Both the position numbers and the translations under genes were made by a program. This document shows positions 11,501 through 23,289 of a DNA stretch of 64,000 nucleotides, one piece after another. Under the pieces are notes generated by a model. It was not told the origin of the DNA. It saw only the letters and a program-made list of their open reading frames with translations, and made no database searches. This DNA is from Aphelenchoides besseyi (lineage: Eukaryota; Nematoda; Chromadorea; Rhabditida; Aphelenchoididae). Each line of letters starts with the position of its first letter. The first letter of the stretch is position 1. The DNA lies in assembly GCA_024699855.1 (NCBI GenBank), contig JAMPIQ010000003.1:5828001-5892000 (forward strand), written 5' to 3'.

Positions 11501-14500
11501 ATATGGAAAAGTCAAACCGATGTTGAAGGCCGGCAAGGAAGCAGAAGAGGTAGGTGCGAACAAATCACATCAAAGTGCTACTTTTGAGACCACATTTGAG
11601 AAACAGTCCCAATGAGTTCATCGAAGATGTGAACGATCATTCGAATTAACTTTTGAAACAAAAATTTCTTTGGCAATAATTTAAAATGATATCTGTCAAT
11701 GGTTTTATTTTCGAATAATTTCAATTGGAATCTTATCTCAACTGGCATTACAACAAAACTTGTTAATACAACTCGTATAAACTTAATTAAACCATTTCAG
11801 ATAGAGAAGATTACTCAGCGCATAGCAGAACTCGAAGCTGAACTGGCCAAAGAAGTTCAATTGCGAAAAGATGCCGAAGATCAGGGATCAAAACTTTTGG
11901 AGGAAAAAAACAAGTTGTTCTCGGATCTTGAAAACACCAAAAGTCAACTGTCCGAATCTGAAGATCGTCTCTCCAAACTGCAATCTCAACACAACGAAGC
12001 TAGCCGTGAACTTAACGAACTTCATGATCGTTTGGGTGACCAAGGCAAGTACCTACAAAGCTTTCCGTTTAAAAATGGGATTCCATTTAAGAAGATAGAA
12101 ATGCGGACTTGCAACGTGGCAAGAAGAAGCTAGAAGGTGATTTGGATTCTTTGAAGAAGCAAATTCAAGACCTGGTTCGTTGACCCGTCGCAGTCATGAA
12201 GTTATTATGAATTTATAGGAAATGTCGTTGCGCAAATCGGAAAGTGAAAAGCAATCCAAAGATCATCAAATTCGATCGTTGCAAGACGAGATGCAACAGT
12301 TGGATGAGAATCTCGCTAAATCCAATCGTGACAAGAAAGCACAAGAAGAAGCAAATAGGTAGGAGAGAAAGCTTCCAGACAATTGCAAAAGTCCAAGCGT
12401 TTTTGTTTCATTTCAACATCTGGTTCATGGACTAAATTTTGAGGCTTCCAAATATGTTCATCGAAAATATTAAAAGAATACCAGAAAGCAAGTTAAGTTT
12501 GCATAAACAAACGCTTGGCCTTTTGAAGTTGTTCGACAACTTACTCTTCAATCTATTAATAGGAAATTGATGGAAGATTTGCAAGCCGAAGAAGATAAGG
12601 GCAATCACATCCAGGTAACTTTAACATTCATTCGTCAACTTCCAATTGAAACGTTGTTATATCGAAACATAAAGACTGCTGTAGCTTTAGCAGCCGATTT
12701 TATTCGAGAGGCAGGAAACAATTTCACTTTAAAAACGATCGTTAACAATTTGACTGCCATTCTTTATTGTGAACTTAAATATACTCGAACTCGGTCATGT
12801 GATTGGACAACAGTCGTAGAAAGACCTTGACGTTCAGACACAATTAAATCACAGTCTGCGAGTCACCTTCAGCTACGTCCAAGGCATCAAGTGAGAAATG
12901 CAACGGACCACAAAATTTGGCCTTCTAAATGATTATGTAAACATTATCTTAATTCTTGTATATTTAGAAAACAAAGACCAAATTGGAACAACAACTCGAC
13001 GATCTCGAGGACACGCTCGAACGTGAAAAACGTGCTCGTGGCGATCTCGACAAGCAAAAACGTAAAGTCGAGGGTAGGTGTACGGTTTTATTCAACTCAC
13101 ATTCATCTGACCATTCGTGGACGTAAACATATCTCTTTCTAAGCCTACAACGATTAATTCTTGTGTATTTTAGGTGAGTTAAAGATTGCAAACGAGAACA
13201 TCGACGAGGTTAACAAGCAAAAGGCCGACTTGCAATCCACCTTGCAAAAGAAAGAAGCCGAATTGCATTCGCTTTCTTCGAAACTCGAAGACGAACAATC
13301 TCTTGCCGGCAAATTGAACCGTCAAATTAAGGTTGTTTTCTTCATTAAAACCAGCAATGTTTACAAGTTTTCTACAGGAACAACAATCACAAATCTCCGA
13401 ATTGACCGACGAACTCGAAAATGAACGTCAATCTCGTCAAAAAGCTGATCGTGCAAAAGCCGAACTTCAACGCGAGTTGGAAGAATTATCCGAGCGGTTT
13501 GTCAATTTGGTTGGTGAAATAGATTTTGAGTGTTTAGATTGGATGAACAAGGCGGAGCAACTCAAGCACAAATTGAGGTTGGAAAGAAACGCGATGCTGA
13601 AATTGCCAAGTTGCGTCGTGATCTGGAGGAGGCCCATATTAATAATGAGACATCTTTGGGATCCTTGCGCAAAAAGCACACGGATGCAATTGCCGAGTTG
13701 TCGGATCAATTGGAAGCTCTTCAAAAACAAAAGCAAAAGGCCGATAAGGAACGTCAACAGGCTATTCACGATTGCGAAGATCTTCAAAATCAACTCGACT
13801 CCGAGAGCTCTGCACGTTTGAATCAAGAGAAATTGGTTAAACAATACGAACTTCAACTTTCTGAGCTCACATCCAAATGCGATGAGCAAACTCGTACCAT
13901 TCAAGATTTCACTTCGTTGAAAGGACGTTTGCAAGTGAGTTGATTCCCATAACTGAAATTTTAATGATTTTACATTTTAGAACGAGACGGGAGATCTTAA
14001 TCGACAATTGGAAGAGGCCGAGTCTCAGGTTTATTTCAATAAGTTGAAATATCTCACTTTTACTTTTAGTTGAACAACTTGCATCGCCTCAAATCTCAAA
14101 TGGTCAGTCAATTAGAGGAAGCGAAACGAACTGCCGATGAAGAGGTTTGTATTGCATGTCAACCTAATTGTAGTTTGTGATATAGGCACGTGAACGTCAA
14201 ACTCATGCTGCTAATGCCAAAAACTTGCAACACGAGCTGGATCAAGTACGTGAAATGCTTGACGATGAAGTGGAATCAAAGGCTGAAGTCTTACGTCAAT
14301 TGAGCAAAGCAAACGCTGAAATCCAACAATGGAAAGGTAAGATTGTGTTTAGAACAAACCCATTTGCATAAATTTTTTAGCTCGATTTGAATCTGAGGGA
14401 TTGTTGCGTGGTGATGAAATCGAAGAAGCGAAACGTCGCCAAACACAACGAATTCAAGAATTGGAAGAAGCGTTGGGTGCAGCTAATTCGAAGATTCAAT

Positions 14501-17001
14501 CATTGGACAAAACTCGTTCACGTTTGGTTGGCGACTTGGATGATGCTCAAGTAAGCATTCGATTCCACAGTTCAACAAACTGAAATTTAGGTTGATGTTG
14601 AGCGTGCCAATTCTCTATATCATCAACTCGAAAACAAACAGAAAGATAAGTCACTGGTCGATGAATATCTAACCATTTATACTTTAGGATTCGATCGTAT
14701 TATTGACGAATGGAAAAAGAAGACCGCAGATCTCGAGTCCGAACTTGATGCTGCTCAACGTGATGCTCGAAACGCCGCCACTGATCTTTTCCGGGCAAAA
14801 GCTGCTCAGGAGGAAGCTCACGAAGCTGTTGAAGGATTGCGTCGCGAAAACAGATCATTGGCCCAAGAGATCAAAGACCTTACTGATCAGTTGGGCGAAG
14901 GTGGACGTTCAGTTCATGAATTGCAAAAAATGTTGCGCCGGTAAGTTCATAGCGTTTTTAATGTAATTAATCACTTTCGAAATAGATTGGAACAAGAGAA
15001 AGAAGAACTTGGACATGCGCTCGATGAAAGCGAAGCAGCTTTAGAAGCGGAGGAGTCGAAGGTTCTTCGTGCTCAAGTTGAAGTCTCACAAATTCGTTCG
15101 GAAATTGAAAAACGAATTCAAGAGAAAGAAGAAGAGTTCGAGAACACTCGCAAAAACCATCAACGTGCGCTCGAATCTATGCAAGCAACACTCGAAGCCG
15201 AAGCAAGAGCCAAACAAGATCTCTTGAGAATCAAGAAGAAGCTCGAATCCGATGTCAATGACTTGGAGATTTCTCTTGATCATGCTTCGAAAGCCAATGT
15301 AAGTTAGAGATAAATTTCATTTTTATTGGAAAGTTTAATTTGCACTTATAATTGAAAAAACTTTAGGTTGATGCTCAAAAGACGATCAAACGAACTCAAG
15401 ATCAAATCCGCGAATTGCAAATGCAGGTATGTTACAGATCTTTCTATTTGCAATTCTTTTATGAAAATATTCAGGTTGACGAAAACCAACGCAATTGCGA
15501 CGACATGTAAGTAATCGTGCCACCTAAATGAATTGGCATTAAAGCAAAACTACTGATTGCATATTTTAGGCGTGAACAGTATTTGAATGCGGAGAAGCGT
15601 CTGACAATCTTGCAAGCCGAACGTGATGAACTTGTTGTACAAACCGACTCGTTGGAACGTGCGCGACGACAGGCAGAAACTGAAGCAACTGATTTCCGTG
15701 AACAAGCAAACGATCTCAATGCCCAATGCTCTTCGTTGAATGGCCTTAAACGCAAATTGGAAGGCGAACTTCAAGCATTGCATGTAGGTTTTCGAACGTA
15801 GAATTAGTACGCAGATCTGACGAGAGAGAGCGCGAAAACGAACTTATCTTGTTCTTTTGTTTTTCTTGTGCAAGTGATCTTTTTGCTCGCTAGTGAAATG
15901 TATGGACGAAGGAGATTTCGCTTTTATAAAAATGAACCAACTCTTGAACCAATTTATATCGAAAATTCAACTCAAACCGATGAAGTAATTTGTAGTTTTC
16001 ATGTTGTTAACTCGATTCCTATTTCAATTTGATTTCAGGCGGATTTGGATGAAACACTCAACGAGTACAAAGCATCGGAAGAACGTTCAAAGAAAGCGAT
16101 GGCCGATGCATCAAGATTAGCTGAGGAATTGCGACAAGAACAGGAGCACTCGTTGCATAACGAACGTTTGCGCAAAGGCCTTGAAATGCAAATTAAGGTA
16201 AGAACTATAGTCTCCAACGGGTTTTGCTAACACAAAGTTGCAGGAAATGCAAGTGCGTTTGGATGAAGCGGAACAAGCAGCACTCAAAGGAGGAAAGAAA
16301 ATCATTTCGAAACTGGAAGAGCGCATTCGTGCTTTGGAATCAGAACTTGACGCCGAACAACGTCGTTATCAAGTAGGTTCTGTAGTTGATATTCGAGTCA
16401 CAATCGAATGTTTGAAGGAATCTAACAAGAATTTGGCCAAACAAGATCGTCGTCTTCGAGAACTTCAGTTCCAAGTTGAAGAAGATAAGAAGGCCGCTGA
16501 GAAATACGTCGAGTTGGTTGATAAGTTGCAAGGCAAATTGAAGGTAATTAGTTCGTTATTCTGTCTTTAATCCATTAACTAATCATTTTTGAGAACTGAA
16601 TTTACATTTTATTTATTACAGAGCCAAAAGAAAGCTCTCGAAGAAGCTGAAGAGGTGGCAAATACAAACTTGGTAAATAAGTCTAATTGATTTCTGTTTA
16701 ATGTAAAGATCTTTAGGCAAAATACCGTCAGTTAACTCATCAACTCGAAGGTAAGCAGGGAGTTGTTGTTTGGAATTTTGTGAGAATAAAACGGCTTAAT
16801 GCGTAGATGTAAATAATAACCACTACATTTTCAGATGCCGAATCTCGTGCCGATGAAGCCGAAAACAACTTGAGTCGTGTCCGCGCCAAGAGCCGTTCGG
16901 CTGCATCAGTTGCTCCAAGCGGTGGCGGATTGACAAGCTCTGCATCATCAGCTGCCGTTCTTCGAAGCTCAAGCCGAGCTCGCATTTCGGACGATTATTA
17001 G
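5523..17001 (+). CDS. unc-54: Muscle myosin heavy chain, UNC-54-like, complete
   Basis: Actin-activated ATPase motor and thick-filament rod of body-wall muscle. Start [13 protein letters not shown] closely resembles the UNC-54 N-terminus. The P-loop GESGAGKT is split by the intron at 8561-8605, and switch-2 [13 protein letters not shown] is split by the intron at 9613-9655. Loop 2 is Gly/Lys rich (near 10170-10199). The lever-arm IQ region is near 10950-11084, and the rod continues to a Ser/Ala-rich tail ending ARISDDY. Coding exons: 5523-5544, 5609-5649, 5692-5745, 5885-5894, 5941-6124, 8293-8314, 8359-8560, 8606-8869, 8911-8950, 8995-9481, 9525-9612, 9656-10199, 10371-10575, 10622-10653, 10717-10847, 10891-11084, 11443-11457, 11501-11549, 11801-12044, 12095-12174, 12219-12358, 12563-12614, 12968-13073, 13174-13331, 13378-13496, 13538-13934, 13981-14028, 14070-14144, 14186-14336, 14381-14550, 14591-14645, 14688-14940, 14986-15298, 15367-15426, 15475-15506, 15570-15783, 16039-16197, 16244-16372, 16418-16543, 16622-16672, 16717-16750, 16835-17001. 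Total about 1,971 residues; UNC-54 has about 1,963. One coordinate near 8950 may be off by one. Confidence 0.95.
5885..5894 (+). other. 10-nt micro-exon of the UNC-54-like myosin
   Basis: The exon GACGGATACG is flanked by a TTTACAG acceptor and a GTAAGC donor. It restores the motif DPEDGYVAAEI, which aligns with DPEEGYLAGEI of UNC-54. Without it the flanking exons do not join in frame, so the homology directly supports it. Confidence 0.85.
6203..7910 (-). CDS. FLYWCH-type zinc-finger-like protein nested in a myosin intron
   Basis: This opposite-strand gene lies wholly within the 2.17 kb myosin intron 6125-8292. It starts [13 protein letters not shown] at 7910. The next exon carries a FLYWCH-like pattern: KWHCRC, then GCRANQYTT, then HDLH about 20 residues on. 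FLYWCH fingers bind DNA in factors such as PEB-1/FLH and occur in MULE-derived transposases. Exon 3 ends at the donor near 7303 (ADDFES). Later exons encode a helical C-terminal part: [13 protein letters not shown] near 6730, [19 protein letters not shown] near 6580, and [14 protein letters not shown] near 6470. The last exon ends at TAA 6203-6205. Introns are only 32-43 nt. The frame linking the exons at 7030-6665 could not be made fully continuous, so the middle is unresolved: a small unrecognised exon, a sequence error, or decay. The regions 6125-6202 and 7911-8292 are unassigned intron. Confidence 0.55.
8870..8910 (+). other. GC-AG intron in myosin motor domain
   Basis: The exon ends at GACATTGAGCATT and the intron starts GCAAGT and ends TTGCAG. 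Joining gives [18 protein letters not shown], matching UNC-54 exactly at this point, so the GC donor is required by homology. Confidence 0.85.
12045..12094 (+). other. GC-AG intron in myosin rod
   Basis: The donor is GCAAGT after GACCAAG and the acceptor is TTTAAGAAG. The join gives [15 protein letters not shown], colinear with the ADNEDRTADVQRAKKK segment of UNC-54. Confidence 0.75.
14646..14687 (+). other. 42-nt intron-like segment with ATAAGT donor, in frame and stop-free
   Basis: Homology predicts a direct join [12 protein letters not shown] across this segment. It begins ATAAGT where GTAAGT would be expected, contains a CTAAC branch-like motif and ends TTTAG. Read through, it adds 14 codons ([14 protein letters not shown]) without a stop, which is two heptads. 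It is either a rare AT-AG intron, an intron made part of the exon by a donor mutation, or a base error in the assembly. Confidence 0.6.
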
Positions 17002-17169
17002 AGAATGACTCTTCGTTCTTCTCAACGAGTTTTCGTAATCAATTTTCTTTTGTTTTTCGTTCACAATTTGGATCTTTTCCCACTCGTTGTTTGGCCCCAA
17101 CGATTTGAGAATTCGATTCCAATTGTCGACTTCCACCTCACAGTAGATTTTGTTAATTAGACAAAAGGG

Positions 17170-17175
17170 AATAAA
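17170..17175 (+). terminator. Poly(A) signal of UNC-54-like myosin
   Basis: AATAAA lies 169 nt after the TAG stop at 16999-17001. The convergent EMC1 gene has its own signal about 90 nt further on, so the two 3' ends nearly abut. Confidence 0.65.
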
Positions 17176-17257
17176 CGCATTGAATGTGAGTGGTCAAAAG
17201 AACACGAACTTGGTTGAAGAACAATGTATTGATCGTCATTACAATTTGAGTTCCTAT

Positions 17258-17263
17258 TTTATT
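17258..17263 (-). terminator. Poly(A) signal of EMC1
   Basis: TTTATT on the + strand reads AATAAA on the minus strand, about 140 nt downstream of the EMC1 stop codon at 17404-17406. Confidence 0.55.
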
Positions 17264-17403
17264 TCACAAAACAAAGAAAAGTGATGATTATTATTTGATC
17301 TCGTGCATTAACGAGTCTTATAATTACAATAGAAAACGTAGAGCGCAGTTAAAGGAGCACGAATGAAAGTGAGCATCGGACTGTGTTGGCATACAATGAA
17401 GAA

Positions 17404-20400
17404 TTAAGCCCAAGCTTGTTTCAGATTCTGATAGCGAGCTATGCGCTTGAAGACGAAACTCGCAATAACTAACGCTAAGAGAACGAGTGAGATCAAAACG
17501 TAGTCAAAATCGTCTTTCAAAACGTCGAAAGTTCCACTGGGCGTTAAACGGGTGTAGAACAAGTCGAGACCGTAAGCCAACATCAAACTCGTGGACTCCA
17601 AACCCGAAGGACTGGAAAGCATTACATCGTGCATGTTCGTTTTGCTATCAACCTACGCTGTTCGAATTCCGCTTATTTGCATTGTCGTTTGGTTGTAATT
17701 GATCAAATCTTCGGATGCAATTGGAATCTCTGGCATGTAAGGTAAAACCATTTCTTCTCGCAGTTCCGCGGTCATTTCCATTGGTCGTCGTGCGTCCAAC
17801 ATTCGTTTGGATATTTCCAAAATACCACCGAACGGCATTGCAACAATTACACTCCGAGTGGTCAATCCCTGCTCTGAAATTCACAGAATTGAAAAGTTAT
17901 TGGGCTTCCTATTCACCCGTGTCAGATGCTCCAACAGCACTGATTCCTTGTGGAAACACGAAAGAACTTGCGATCACATTCAACGGATGACGAACGGTCG
18001 TAAACGAATTGAAATGTTTCGCGTTCGTTTGTTCAAGTCCTTCGTACAATTCGATGATTCCGATTTCCGTTCGACGTGCCTTCTCATTCCAATAAGAATA
18101 CTAAACTTGAAAATAAGGAACAATGTTCTTTGGTTTAACAACTGACCACAACCCAATTTTCGCAGTGAAGCAAATGAACGGGATTCGACGCGCGTTCATG
18201 TTTGGCGGTGTAGACGATTGACCCACTGACGGCATCAACCAAATTGATTACAATCGTCGTGTGTGTTTGATCAACGGTAAGAACAGCGACAAGATTTGGA
18301 TTCGAGTACTTGTACAGAACTTCACGATCACCCAACACTTTTCCTTGACTATGAACACGCTCTAAATCAACTTGTTACGAACCGAAAAGGCCGATCATCG
18401 CCCACCATTACGCCGTTTTCCAACAACCAAAGCGATCTTTTCGTCAGCACCCAAATTCAATTTCGTTTTCCACGTTGGATTGATGTCAAATTGTTTTTGT
18501 TGGACAATAAAACCGCTCAAGATCCCGCTGGTCAAATCCACGGAAAAAAGATGCAACGGTTGTGGCAGTTGGAAATTAGAGGGAAGTGGTGGCAAAAACT
18601 GAACTTTGTCTTTTGAATCAACGATGATAAGTGGATGAAGCATCTCAGCATTCGGGAATGGCGCCAAGTCAACACGTTTGACGGAATCAATCGTATGGCT
18701 GTTAATAACTTTACCATTAATCGGATTGAAGAACAAAATTCGTGTTTTTGATGTTCCCTAAAAACAATGACAATTGAAATAAGATCCAAATTGTATACCT
18801 TTAACTTGAAGACCACAGCTGCTTGGCTATCGAATTGATAGTTCGCAGTTGTTCGTTGAATGAAAAGTGGAACCGTCGAAACTCCCAATTGAGATTTCAG
18901 CGGTTCGAATTGAGTTCCCAAATACAAAGACCAAACCACCAATCCATACTGATTGTGAATGGCGTACAACGAGCCAGAATAAGTGGATACAATAATCAGC
19001 TTTCGAAGATTGAAATAATCGCGTTCCATTGGCAATTGAACTTCCGCTTCGTCGACTGAAGCGCCGGCTCGCGGTCGTTTTTGTGGTCGAGTTTCTTCAC
19101 CGAGCAATACACGAACGACATTCGAAACGGACTCTTTGCCGGATGTAAGAAGATGCATTGCTTCAACGAACTGATTGGCAAGTGCAATAAAACTGCGACG
19201 AAGATGTTGTGTTTGACCGTAAACACGCAGAACAAAAGATTTCCAAATTGAAACTACAAAACAAAAGTTGTTTGACAACAAACTTCTAACCAACCATCTT
19301 GTGCACTGAACTCGGTTTCTATGGTGGCTTGCGATTCCGAAAGCGGCAAATCGATCATTTCAACGGAACTAATTGATGCCAATCCTTCGAATCGACTCCA
19401 CTCCAAGCCGACCGATTTGTCATTTCGATTCGCTTCCAAATAGTCGATTCGACAATCAGCTCTCAACAGAACCATTTGAAAAGTTGAATCGTTGTCCGAT
19501 TCGAGAAGTTGGATCTCACTTACGGGACTATCGATCGCAAACTTTACATCCAATTCGCTGACTTGTTTTCCACTTTTCTGATCAAAAACACGAATCTTTT
19601 TCATTCCATCAACGTAAACGGCAAGAAGAGATCGTGAACCCGCGGCTGCTGCTCCAGAGTTCGTCGTCACCAAAACCACCGAGTCCTTTTCATCAACACG
19701 CAAAAACGAGTTCTGTGCACCGTGTTTCACAACAAACAGATTCGAACGCTGCAACGCACGAACGTCAACAACGGAATCAGTACCGGGAACATCGAAGTTC
19801 GTGATTTTCGTTGTTTCTTCATTGAAGTAGACCGTGTGAACCGTACGATCATTGAAGCAGGCCAACGAACTACCCGCGAGCGCACAACTAAATTTTACAA
19901 GTATAATTGTTGTGTTCAACAGCAAGCTTACTTTTTGACTACAAATTTCTCCAAAACAAACGAGTCAACGGTTCGTTTCACTTCCAAACCATCGGAATAC
20001 AAAACTGCATGTAAACGCAAATGCGAATCTTTGCTGCGACCAATGGCGATAATGTGTTTTCCAGCCGACAACACACCGTTCCATTCAACGTCCGAACTCA
20101 ACGTTGTGCTCCACGAACGATCGCCTTTTTTCGTCAATGCAATCAATTTATCTTTGAGTAGAACGACCAGAAAACTGTTTTTATGAACGATATCCGATGG
20201 TCTGCAATGAAAACCGTATCGTTTTTCTAATCGAATAAACTAACTTGACTCCTTTAGCTGCCAAACGTGTCTGCCATTTCAAAGTGCCGGTTACACGATC
20301 GAACATACGCAAATACTCTCCGCCGTTTACAATCACAAGCAAATCTAAAACGACGATCACCGTCAACAAACTTTGATGAACTTTTACCATTTCCATTGAG

Positions 20401-20754
20401 TAAAATAGACGGCGATTCGGTAGTGGTTCGTGTGTCTTCGTTCAATTGTCGCCAAACTAAACAACCTTATGGTAAAATGGAATGCAGAATAAACGCTCAC
20501 GAATTTCTCCTGAGTTTGTCCCTACGGCTGCGACCAAGTTCTTGTCGGTCGAGAGGAGAAGATAGTCGTCACCGGTTTTGGCACTTCCGAACAACAAATC
20601 TTTTGGACATCCGAGTGATTGTACTCGCCTGAATTGGTCCTCAAAAGCCCGAGAGTTCAGTTACTTACCAGTCAAATTTTCCGACTTGATCCTCGAACAA
20701 AGCGCAACAAATTGGAATTAGCAGCACAAAACAAAGTAGAGAGATTAAGCGCAT
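17404..20754 (-). CDS. emc-1: ER membrane protein complex subunit 1
   Basis: EMC1 is the large lumenal subunit of the ER membrane complex, which inserts tail-anchored and multi-pass proteins. The start at 20754 gives a classic signal peptide, MRLISLLCFVLLIPICCALF, followed by EDQVGKFDW as in animal EMC1. Exons toward the C-terminus contain NGGEYLRMFDRVTGTLKWQT (propeller blade, near 20300), VEMIDLPLSESQA (near 19350), MVQRTTAN-type sequence near 18850, GDREVLYKYSNPNLVAV (near 18320), NPVHLLHCENWVV (near 18155), EDLINYNQTTMQI (near 17700) and PSGLESTSLMLAYGLDLFY (near 17600). One C-terminal membrane helix (YVLISLVLLALVIASFVF) precedes a short tail ending LKQAWA, like RLAQVKLLNRAWR of the human protein. 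It is converted to mRNA through many short introns. It converges on the myosin gene and lies 325 nt downstream of the thioesterase on the same strand. Confidence 0.93.
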
Positions 20755-21027
20755 TGTATGTGATACCCGTTCTAATGACCAAATTCAAGATGTCATCAAC
20801 AAATCATGGAACAGAAATTACCGCAAATCGGCGCGTTCTAGTCAGTAAACGAACAAACTTCTTCTATCGATTTCTTTTCGATGTAACAGTGAAAAGTGTT
20901 TGTGTGGTTCTAACACGTCGAAAGGGTTCCTGCACTACATATTCTTTGTCTATCCTAACTAGAAACTGAGCGTTAGAAAAGATGCTCCGAAACGTTGGGT
21001 TGAAGAATAAAAACAGAAACCGTAGAG

Positions 21028-21033
21028 TTTATT
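21028..21033 (-). terminator. Poly(A) signal of thioesterase gene
   Basis: AATAAA on the minus strand lies 46 nt beyond the thioesterase stop codon. Its presence argues that this gene is terminated before EMC1. Confidence 0.55.
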
Positions 21034-21078
21034 TCTATAAACACGATCATTTCTTCTAATTCCCTCCGAAAACTCCGA

Positions 21079-21663
21079 CTATTCAGTGGACTTTGTTGGT
21101 GGTTTCGCAAACGCTTTGATATGTTGAGCTATAGCAATAAGTCGTGAATCGTCTTTGGTTCTGAGGTCTGCCCGAGTGAAAACCAACGAACGGCCAAACT
21201 TTTCGATGATCGCATCCAAAACGACCGTTTCACCGAGCTTAGCTGCCGTGCAATAACTAAAGAACACGTCTAACAATGCAAACGAAGAAACATACCTGAC
21301 TTTCAAGTCGATTGAAACTCCCGGATGCTGCTCTTTATTTCGATCGTTGGTCAGAATGGCGGTTGTCGTGATCATGTCAACTAAACTTGCAGTACAACCA
21401 CCTGAAACCATCGAAATACATGGCTGTTAATGAACAAAAGATACCGTGAAGTGTATTCCAAGAGTTTGTCATCGATTTGTCAACTTCAAACTCTACACTC
21501 ACTCGATCTTTTTCTGCTTCAACAAGTCGACACTAAACACGAAAACTAAACTTTTTCTCATTCAACAATTATAACCCACTACTCTGGTTATTCCGTTGAA
21601 GTTACTATCAGCTCCATAACGAGCCAAAATCTTTTGCGCCAACTGAACGTATCTTGAAGACAT
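21079..21663 (-). CDS. ACOT13/THEM2-like hotdog-fold acyl-CoA thioesterase
   Basis: This is probably a small thioesterase hydrolysing acyl-CoA, acting in mitochondria or cytosol. The start MSSRYVQLAQKILARYG at 21663 gives a protein of about 150 residues, similar to human ACOT13 (140). Four exons are joined by canonical introns. The hotdog signature LHGGCTASLVDMITTTAI aligns with LHGGLTATLVDNISTMAL of ACOT13, including the HGG turn, the following helix and its catalytic-pocket Asp. Downstream PGVSIDLKV, AKLGETVVLDA, GRSLVFTRADL and LIAIAQHIK match the remaining strands in order. It ends PPTKSTE at TAG 21079-21081. It lies upstream of EMC1 in the same direction with a 324-nt gap (20755-21078) in which I see no other exon. 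Confidence 0.9.
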
Positions 21664-23289
21664 AACGAGCAGTAGATTAATGGAACTTAATTGCTTTTCT
21701 CACAAAATTTATTGGATTGCAGTTGACGCATGATGTCAAGTGGTTTCTCTTTCAATTGCGAGTTATTTATCATTTCAAATGGCATTTCAATCACTGGTCT
21801 CATGGAACAAAAATCATTCGACCAAAATACCGAACTCTAAACACCAACAACCATGTTCTTTATTTGGGAATTAATGAGATCAAAGGTCGAAAGCTCGGGG
21901 TTATTACGAATACAATCTTTCCGGTTCGATAAACGGATGTTTTAGTTGGCACCCTGTGGCTCACGTTCCGTCGGTCATTCTGTCACAATTTTGATTGATG
22001 AGTGTGATTTCACGTAGATGCTGAAAAAACGTGCAGAATATCCGAAAATTTCTCTTCCTGCTTTTCATCTCTTTCGGATGTCAATTTGCACGTGGCTCTA
22101 AACTCAGAGGCGAAATTACAACCGAGTTTTTCAATGAAATTCAATAAACGGGACTTTTTTCGTAGTTCGTGGATTAGCTGTTCACTACGTTTACACGCTC
22201 AAATTGTCTTCCACCAAAAACGGAGGAGTTTTGTATCGTTTCAATTGAATCAAGTCGACCGCAATGACTTCCGGTCCAATTTCTACCGTAGGATTTCAAT
22301 CGTTCAGAAGCTAAAGATTATTGGCTTCGTTTTTGAAGTTGATGTTTACGATGTTTGCCATTTAGCTGTGTGCTCTTTTTAACTATTCTCATTTATGGCA
22401 CAAAAGAAGCGAATTTAAACTTTGGCCAAGTTTGTGCTGATTCCCACAATCCTATTTAACGCCTCCCACACCCTACTCACGAGTTCTTTAATGGACACAG
22501 AAGTTCGCTGGTCGCGAGAAAGTAAATTTAATTACTTTGTAGTCCACACTTTTGCCGGTCGACTACTAAAACTTTCGCCAAGATGGAAAATATCATTTCG
22601 AATGTAAGCCAACGATTTTAATGAGTGCAAACGGATGTTGTGGTGAATGAACATTGAGTTCTCATTAAGATCTTAGAAATCATAGTTTTGAGTTCATGTT
22701 TTTGTACTTTTTTTACTTCGGGAGTCAACCGGATCTCGAGGCGGAAGACGCGTAGGCTTCTTCGACCAACTGCTTAATGTTCGACCATCGATATTGTTTG
22801 TACAAGTCAAATTTTATTGCCAAGAATACGATCCTTTTGTTTGCATTTGTCGCGATTTTTTGCATTTTTCAACGATCTTGCGGGTGTTTGTTGTCATCAT
22901 TGGGGGTGAGAATGGAACGGTTATTGTCATCAAACAGCAAAATTTTCATTTATTCGACCCACCAAGTCGTTAAACCTCTTAATTGAACGAACTGTTCTCT
23001 GAATTGGACTTCCTCTAACACTCCATTTATCATTGGCCCTCTGGGATTTCTTTGCCGTTTAACGGTTCGGAATAAACACGAGCAGATTTCTTGCCTTTCC
23101 GTGAATTCGTTCACAATCGTTGAAGCACGAAGACTGGGCAGAAACCTCCGCGGACAGAGGTCACAAATTTAATTCTTTTCGTTCGGTGCACAATTTGAAT
23201 TTGTTTTGCATCGATCTTCGCCTCCAACTTTCGAATCCAGTGAGCATTTTGCAAAACTCGAATTCGCTTTTTGCAGGAGCTGTACAGAT
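21664..23289. other. Intergenic region, divergent thioesterase / Rho gene
   Basis: This 1.6 kb stretch separates two divergent genes and should carry both promoters. Short open frames on both strands lack signal peptides, splice-compatible neighbours and recognisable motifs. I assign nothing else here except the candidate leader acceptor just before the Rho gene. Confidence 0.5.
23275..23276 (+). promoter_or_regulatory. Candidate 3' splice site just before the Rho start codon
   Basis: CGCTTTTTGCAG ends 13 nt before the ATG at 23290. It could accept a trans-spliced leader, as in many nematode genes, or end a 5' UTR intron. The sequence alone cannot separate these. Confidence 0.45.

Noticed and set aside
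16373..16417. Read-through coding of this segment in the myosin rod
   Set aside because: The frame is open, but canonical GT-AG ends and exact colinearity with UNC-54 after removal make it an intron.
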